A DNA stretch of 9,126 bases from Bacteroidota bacterium (GTDB lineage: Bacteria; Bacteroidota; Bacteroidia; Chitinophagales; Chitinophagaceae). Location: NCBI GenBank assembly GCA_023392185.1, contig JAEVZP010000161.1:1-9126 (forward strand). The letters run 5' to 3'. How positions within the stretch are numbered: position 1 is the first letter of the stretch; each line of letters opens with the position of its first letter. The position numbers were made by a program, and so were the translations under genes. Of this stretch, positions 5,196 through 9,126 are shown piece by piece. The notes below the pieces were generated by a model. It did not search any database. It was not told where the DNA came from and was given only the letters and a program-made list of their open reading frames with translations.

Positions 5196-5858
5196 TCAAT
5201 AGGCCTTCACCACTGCACCGGCCAGAGCAATCGCTTTTTCGCGCGCTTCTTTTTCATCGTCGCCGAAGTTGGTGGTAATGGTAAAGGCCGCGCCGTTGGC
5301 CAGCACATGGAGCGCATTCACGGGCGTTTCCCAGTAGGCCAGCGTACCCACGCCGTCCAGCTTTTGCGGTTTCCGGCGCTGCGCATAAGCTGCCAGGTAG
5401 TGCCCTTCCGCCAGGGCCGCTTCTTTGTTGAAGTAGGGCGCTGATGCCAGCGCATCCACGGCTTCCTGCACGCCCGCCGCACTGCCGTAGCGCCGACTAA
5501 AAGCCGCTTCATCCATTCCGGAAACAAAGCCAATTCCAAGGCTGTGATAGGTAGCAATGGCGTGCTTGCCGCCCACGGTGTGGGTTTTGCCGGTGGGCCA
5601 GCTGTACTGCAAGGTATAAGGCCCGCCGCGCGAGATGTCGTTTTCCAGCCGCATCCCGATTTTTCCGGAATCTATGCCTGCTATTTCCGCCACCATTCCT
5701 TTGGTGAGAATGGCGGAAAGCTGGTTACTGTCGCGCAAAAGGGCTTCCGGCCGAAACGTGTCGGGAATGCGCACCGATAAAGCGCTGTTTCCGCCACCGC
5801 TGCCGCAGGCACTCAGCAGCACGGCTCCCGTTAGAAGCGCAAAAAGGCTTTTCATCAT
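5196..5858 (-). CDS. Putative lipoprotein, paralogue of the 2280-3062 product, 220 aa
   Basis: MMKSLFALLTGAVLLSAC is a lipoprotein signal with lipidated Cys18, followed by a Gly/Ser linker. The body aligns in order with the lipoprotein at 2280-3062: ILTKGMV (50-56), YSWPTGKT (85-92), a segment with F120 and Y124, LDGVGTLAYW (167-176), LANGAAFTI (186-194), and an Ala-rich C-terminal helix. No enzymatic motif is seen. The start may be the ATG at 5858 or 5855. The latter gives MKSLF with the same first 15 bases as the upstream OmpA gene, whereas an ATG at 5897 overlaps that gene and adds a non-signal extension. It lies 16 bases after the OmpA-domain gene and 27 before the repeat-protein gene, so the three are probably one transcript. 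Two TTCCGGAA copies (5516, 5663) fall inside it, each in the TCC-GGA frame. Confidence 0.85.
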   Translation of the reverse strand: MMKSLFALLTGAVLLSACGSGGGNSALSVRIPDTFRPEALLRDSNQLSAILTKGMVAEIAGIDSGKIGMRLENDISRGGPYTLQYSWPTGKTHTVGGKHAIATYHSLGIGFVSGMDEAAFSRRYGSAAGVQEAVDALASAPYFNKEAALAEGHYLAAYAQRRKPQKLDGVGTLAYWETPVNALHVLANGAAFTITTNFGDDEKEAREKAIALAGAVVKAY

Positions 5859-5874
5859 TGGGGAATTTTTAAAC

Positions 5875-7221
5875 CTATTGACGGATAAATTCCACACGGC
5901 GGTTCTCGGCTTTTCCGGAGGGCGTATTGTTGGGGCCTACCGGCTGGCTTTCGCCTTTACCGTCAGTCAGCAGGCGCGAAGCCGGAATGCCAAACTCGTT
6001 TACCAGCGCGGTTTTCACCGTTGCCGCGCGGTTTTGCGAAAGTTTCAGGTTGGCCTCGTCGGAGCCGTCGCTGTCGGTGTGGCCCACTACCAGGATATCC
6101 CCGCTGGTGCCTTTAATGGCGGTGGCTGCGTTTTGAAGCGTGGCCCACGATTCTGGTTTCATACGGGCCGTGTTGACGTCAAAATAAATGGCGTTGGTTA
6201 CGAATTTTCCGGAAGCTTTGATTTCCTGCGTGGCGTTGGGCACCTTGCCGCCCACGCGGATATTGGTGACGTAAATGCCGTTGCCGTTCTGATTGGAACT
6301 CATCATGAAATTGTAAGTCCCGCCGGTGAGGAAAGCGCCCGGCAGGTCTACGTATTCCCGGCCGTTGATAAACAGCTTGACGCCCCGGCCCGTGCGCGCG
6401 AGCGCCACGTGATTCACCACACCCGGATTCCAGGCATCTTTAAAATCCTTGTCGTAGAGGCGCATCTGCTCTTCTTCCAGCCCATATTGGCGGCGACCGC
6501 TTACGTTCAGATGACCTTCTCTGCCGGAAGGGTGAACGTCTATCATAACCTGTGGTTCGCGGTCAAAATGCAGGTCAAAATCGGAGCGGTCTTCTTTTTT
6601 GGTGAATGAAAACCGAAGTCCGCTTTGCATTTCCGAAACCTCTTCCACATCGGCATACAGATCAAACTCAATGGTGCAATTTTCGGGCAGCGTTTTAAAG
6701 CTGTTGGGGTAGAAAATGCCGTATTTCGGAACCTTCAGCCAGCGGTCGCCGGAGCCGCTGAGGGTGACGAGCTGGGCGGCCGCAGCCGGTTCTTTATCCC
6801 AATACACGACGCTCCAGTTGCCATTGCCCCCACCGAGTCGCGCCGAGGCAAAATTTTCAAAAAACAACACCTCTTTTCCGGGAATAAACGAGGAGCCTTT
6901 GTAAGACCCAAAGTCGGGCACATCGCCGCCCGATTGGCCCTGGCCCGCAGAGGATGTTTGACGGCTTCCGGCGGAAGAATTTCCGGAATTGCCCCGGTTA
7001 TTAGCTGGCTTGGCTTTGTCTTTCTTGCCACCAAAAATATTACCGAGACCTTCTGAGATTTGATCCAGTCCTTCGTCAATAGAGCGGTCAATTTTGTCGT
7101 TGGTACGTTGCTCGGCTTTCCGCTTAATAATGTCGCCGGGGTTGATGATTTGAGCGGTAGCGTCCGGGGCAGCGCACAGGCCGCCGGCCAGCAGGAGCGT
7201 GGTTATAAAAAGGCTTTTCAT
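5875..7221 (-). CDS. OmpA-family outer-membrane/peptidoglycan-binding protein with LamG-like central domain, 448 aa
   Basis: This is an exported protein that should anchor to peptidoglycan through its C-terminus. The signal peptide is about residues 1-23 (cleavage ATA|Q). Residues 24-70 carry a charged helical segment (IIKRKAEQRTNDKIDRSIDE) ending IFGGKKDK. Residues 71-100 are a Ser/Gly/Asn/Gln-rich linker. Residues about 115-325 look like a concanavalin/LamG-type jelly-roll (ENFASARLGGGNGNWSVV, TIEFDLYADVEE, VNHVALARTGRGVKLFINGRE, IYVTNIRVGG). Residues about 340-447 are an OmpA C-terminal domain: IYFDVNTARMKPES, GHTDSDGSDEANLKLSQNRA (380-399) and NRRVEF (440-445). ATG 7221 is chosen because it starts the signal peptide; an ATG at 7254 only adds an unlikely extension. 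It heads the three-gene minus run and diverges from the beta-barrel gene at 7376. The OmpA call is secure; the jelly-roll call is inferred from pattern. Confidence 0.92.
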   Translation of the reverse strand: MKSLFITTLLLAGGLCAAPDATAQIINPGDIIKRKAEQRTNDKIDRSIDEGLDQISEGLGNIFGGKKDKAKPANNRGNSGNSSAGSRQTSSAGQGQSGGDVPDFGSYKGSSFIPGKEVLFFENFASARLGGGNGNWSVVYWDKEPAAAAQLVTLSGSGDRWLKVPKYGIFYPNSFKTLPENCTIEFDLYADVEEVSEMQSGLRFSFTKKEDRSDFDLHFDREPQVMIDVHPSGREGHLNVSGRRQYGLEEEQMRLYDKDFKDAWNPGVVNHVALARTGRGVKLFINGREYVDLPGAFLTGGTYNFMMSSNQNGNGIYVTNIRVGGKVPNATQEIKASGKFVTNAIYFDVNTARMKPESWATLQNAATAIKGTSGDILVVGHTDSDGSDEANLKLSQNRAATVKTALVNEFGIPASRLLTDGKGESQPVGPNNTPSGKAENRRVEFIRQ

Positions 7222-7300
7222 AGGTGTGAGGAATTTTGCCATACAAAAGTCCATACGCCTTTTTTTACCTGTAAGGGTAGAATCCCGCGTTTCTGAAAAT

Positions 7301-7314
7301 GGGGGTTTTCCCCC
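7301..7314. repeat. GGGGG-TTTT-CCCCC hairpin in divergent promoter region
   Basis: A five-pair G:C stem closes a TTTT loop between the two divergent genes. It could isolate the two transcription units or bind a regulator. No T-run follows on either strand. Confidence 0.5.
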
Positions 7315-7355
7315 GGAAGAATCAGTCTATACCGGAGGCCCCGACGCGCCCGGCT

Positions 7356-7363
7356 TACCTTTG
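7356..7363 (+). promoter_or_regulatory. Bacteroidota-type minus-7 box TACCTTTG
   Basis: TACCTTTG fits the Bacteroidota TAnnTTTG consensus and ends 12 bases before the ATG at 7376, implying a very short leader. No TTG minus-33 box is visible at the usual 17-23 base spacing, so the promoter may be weak or activator-dependent. Confidence 0.55.
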
Positions 7364-7375
7364 CGGGCCTCTCTT

Positions 7376-8122
7376 ATGAAGTTTCGTTTTTTCCTTTTGT
7401 TTTTGATGAGCGGGTTGTGGTTTCAACAAACGGTGCGCGCGCAGTACAGCGATTCGGTGCATTACAACCTGAAATTTTCCAGTACCGGTGTTTTGAATCG
7501 CACGGATAATTCCGAGTCGTATCTGCTGACCAATGTGCTGCGTTTTGGCGTGCGGATAAAGGAAATGGATCTCAATGCTTCTGCCAACTATCTCTACGGC
7601 CAACAAGACAACAGCCTCAAAAACAACGACTTCAACAGCGCGCTGGACTATAACATCCGCAGCCGTCTGGCACCCCGGATGTACTATTGGGGCCTCGGCA
7701 GCTATGAGAAAAGCTATTCCCTGAAAGTGAATGACCGGGTGCAGGCCGGTGGCGGACTGGCCTACAGCATCCTGGATCAGGGTGATAGCCTTTTCGTGAA
7801 CCTCAGCGACGGGATTTTGTATGAATACAGCGGTCTGCGCCTGGGCGATACCGTCAATGTGCAGTCCAGCATTGCCCGGAATTCGCTGCGGCTGCGGCTG
7901 CGCTACCGCTGGCGGCAGCGCCTCATCTTTGAAAGCACCAGTTTTCTGCAAAATTCCCTTGCCGATGGCTCCGATTATATTCTCCGCTCCAACAACAGTG
8001 TGAATCTGAAATTGCGTAAATGGCTGGCCCTGACGGGTGCACTGACGTATAACCGGGTATCGCAGACCAACAAAGAAAACCTGCTTATCACTTTTGGTGT
8101 AACGCTGGAAGGCTGGTTTTAA
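7376..8122 (+). CDS. DUF481-family outer-membrane beta-barrel protein, 248 aa
   Basis: MKFRFFLLFLMSGLWFQQTVRA|Q is a signal peptide. The rest is a run of amphipathic strands ending in a C-terminal Phe (TFGVTLEGWF), as in outer-membrane barrels. The pattern fits DUF481 (YdiY-like) proteins: a glycine-rich strand (GGGLAYSIL, 125-133), then an acidic turn and LSDGILYEY (143-151), then LRLRLRYRWR (171-180), FESTSFLQNS and a closing strand pair (LALTGALTYNRVS, NLLITFGVTLEGWF). DUF481 members are induced by salt or stress in some bacteria, but their substrate is unknown. The frame opens upstream to 7199, but the ATG at 7376 is chosen because it begins the signal peptide and sits just after a TAnnTTTG box. 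It is divergent from the OmpA gene and followed 178 bases later by a separate promoter. Confidence 0.85.
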   Translation: MKFRFFLLFLMSGLWFQQTVRAQYSDSVHYNLKFSSTGVLNRTDNSESYLLTNVLRFGVRIKEMDLNASANYLYGQQDNSLKNNDFNSALDYNIRSRLAPRMYYWGLGSYEKSYSLKVNDRVQAGGGLAYSILDQGDSLFVNLSDGILYEYSGLRLGDTVNVQSSIARNSLRLRLRYRWRQRLIFESTSFLQNSLADGSDYILRSNNSVNLKLRKWLALTGALTYNRVSQTNKENLLITFGVTLEGWF

Positions 8123-8267
8123 AGATTATTTCGGCAGGAGAGAAGCAGCCTTTGGGAAACCGATAAGGTTTTGTGTAATGGCCGGATCCGCTCCGTCTTT
8201 CCTCCTGAAAAGGTCTTCTGATTATAGAGTGCTATCGGCCACCGGTTTCTTTTCGAAACAACGGCTT

Positions 8268-8295
8268 TTGTTGTGGGCGTGGGGAAATACTTTTG
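8268..8295 (+). promoter_or_regulatory. Bacteroidota promoter TTG-N17-TACTTTTG
   Basis: A TTG at 8268-8270 (in CTTTTGTTG) is followed after 17 bases by TACTTTTG (8288-8295), a full match to the TAnnTTTG minus-7 consensus with allowed spacing. The ATG of the next gene begins at 8301, only five bases after the box, so transcription should start at or very near the start codon, giving a leaderless or nearly leaderless mRNA. This supports the chosen start. Confidence 0.7.
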
Positions 8296-8300
8296 CCGAT

Positions 8301-9126
8301 ATGCCGTTGCCACGCGCCTTCCGGGCGATTTCTTTTGCCTCCTTCGCTGCTACGCTGTTGCTCCTGACGCTCGGCAGCGCTTTTCTGTTTTCTGCCTGGA
8401 GCAAATTTGTAGAGATTGACGCTTTTTCGTGGACCCTGCTCGATGCCGGTATTCCGGGCGACCGCATGGCAGCAGTAGGCGCACGGCTGCTGGTGGGGCT
8501 GGAGGCCGCCGTAGGTATCCTGCTGCTGCTGCGGATCGCCGTCCGGCGCGTGGCGTTGCCGCTCGCGGCGGTCCTGCTGCTGGGCTTTTCCGGCTATTTG
8601 GTGTATTTGCTGGTCGTGCAGGGTAATACCGGCGACTGCGGCTGCTTTGGAAGCCTGCTGCCCATGAAGCCGCTGCCGGCACTGCTGAAGAACGTCTTTA
8701 TGCTCCTGGGCGTCGGTGTTTTGTACCGGCTGCCGGGCTGGCGCGAGTGGCTGCACAAGGCATTGCCCGGGTGGATTTTGCTTCTGGCGCTAACGGTGCT
8801 TCCGGTTTTTGTTTTGCCGCTTTCCAACCAGAAAGAAACCCTCGAACTGACCGCACTTCACGACCAAAGCCGGAATCTTTCAGAGGGAAAACAGGTAGTG
8901 GCTTTCCTCAGCCTCGGCTGTCCGCACTGCCGCCATGCTGCCCGCGATTTCCGGAAATTTTTCCAGGCCGACCCTTCCCTGCCCCTCACGATGGTTTTGA
9001 ACGGCACGCCGGAAGAAGCCGGAGATTTTTTCCGGGAAACCGATGCCCGGAATGTACCAACGGTTTATGAGCCGGATATGGACGTTTTTATGCGGCTCGC
9101 CGGGCGTTATGTACCTTCTGTGTATT
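8301..9126 (+). CDS. MauE/DoxX-like redox membrane protein fused to thioredoxin-like domain, 3' end outside window
   Basis: The 275 visible residues start MPLPRAFRAI. Hydrophobic helices lie at about 14-32, 58-77, 86-106, 126-143 and 157-173. The membrane part fits the MauE/DoxX redox-associated family: WSKFVEIDAFSWTLLDAGI (33-51), ARLLVGLEAAVGILLLL, and GDCGCFG (111-117) with C113 and C115, followed by PMKPLPALLKN. After the last helix a thioredoxin-like domain begins (about 197 on: KQVVAFLSLGCPHCRHAARDF) with a CPHC active site at 207-210, then VPTVYEP, where VPT fits the cis-Pro loop. The likely role is moving electrons or disulphides across the inner membrane to a periplasmic thioredoxin fold; partner proteins are not visible. 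The ATG at 8301 follows a promoter box by five bases. The gene runs off the right edge with no stop. Codon 216-219 region (DFRK) contains an ATTTCCGGAAAT palindrome. Confidence 0.85.
   Translation, partial: MPLPRAFRAISFASFAATLLLLTLGSAFLFSAWSKFVEIDAFSWTLLDAGIPGDRMAAVGARLLVGLEAAVGILLLLRIAVRRVALPLAAVLLLGFSGYLVYLLVVQGNTGDCGCFGSLLPMKPLPALLKNVFMLLGVGVLYRLPGWREWLHKALPGWILLLALTVLPVFVLPLSNQKETLELTALHDQSRNLSEGKQVVAFLSLGCPHCRHAARDFRKFFQADPSLPLTMVLNGTPEEAGDFFRETDARNVPTVYEPDMDVFMRLAGRYVPSVY

Larger units (their letters stand above)
7222..7375. promoter_or_regulatory. Divergent intergenic region with promoter boxes and hairpin
   Basis: These 154 bases must hold promoters for both the minus-strand OmpA run and the plus-strand barrel gene. 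It contains a perfect GGGGG-TTTT-CCCCC hairpin (7301-7314). On the minus strand, GACTTTTG (7251-7244) resembles a TAnnTTTG minus-7 box with one mismatch, 22 bases before the ATG; this one is weak. The plus-strand box is listed separately. Confidence 0.5.

Noticed and set aside
5635..6609. Plus-strand open frame of 324 codons
   Set aside because: It overlaps the clear OmpA-domain and lipoprotein genes on the opposite strand and shows no recognisable domain.
8232..8756. Minus-strand open frame rich in Gln and Arg
   Set aside because: It is the antisense of the CTG-rich membrane helices of the MauE-thioredoxin gene, which has matching domains and a promoter.

Overview
The window looks like a chromosomal segment of a Bacteroidota bacterium with mid-range GC, perhaps Saprospiria- or Chitinophagia-like (the class is a guess). 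The evidence is TAnnTTTG promoter boxes directly ahead of start codons with almost no leader, many short exported lipoproteins and A|Q-type signal peptides, a DUF4870 protein of Bacteroidota type, an OmpA-domain protein with a long N-terminal extension, and a MauE-thioredoxin fusion. No rRNA, tRNA, transposase, phage gene or CRISPR array was seen.

Layout. Positions 1-521 (minus) hold most of a NarL/FixJ response regulator, cut by the window edge before the end of its helix-turn-helix. Positions 522-823 are non-coding and carry a repeat element and two long perfect palindromes. Positions 824-3445 (minus) hold four co-directional genes, in transcription order: a DUF4870 membrane protein, a lipoprotein, a second unrelated lipoprotein and a secreted protein. 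Positions 3446-4049 are non-coding and carry two inverted-repeat elements of one family plus further hairpins. Positions 4050-7221 (minus) hold a tight three-gene run: an OmpA-domain protein, a lipoprotein and a secreted protein with ten tandem 12-13 residue repeats. A 154-base divergent region (7222-7375) separates this from two plus-strand genes: a DUF481-type outer-membrane beta-barrel and a MauE/DoxX-like membrane protein fused to a thioredoxin-like domain, cut by the right edge.

How they fit together. Apart from the response regulator, every product appears to be exported or in a membrane. The two minus-strand runs each contain one member of the same lipoprotein family (2280-3062 and 5196-5858), which suggests a duplicated or related envelope module around an OmpA-type peptidoglycan anchor. 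The functions of most of these small exported proteins cannot be named from sequence alone.

The strongest non-gene signal is the palindrome TTCCGGAA, found 11 times in genes and gaps and in more than one reading frame; about 0.14 copies would be expected with equal base frequencies. The second is a family of intergenic elements bounded by TTTGTCA/TGACAAA, whose two arms differ from each other but keep pairing within each arm.
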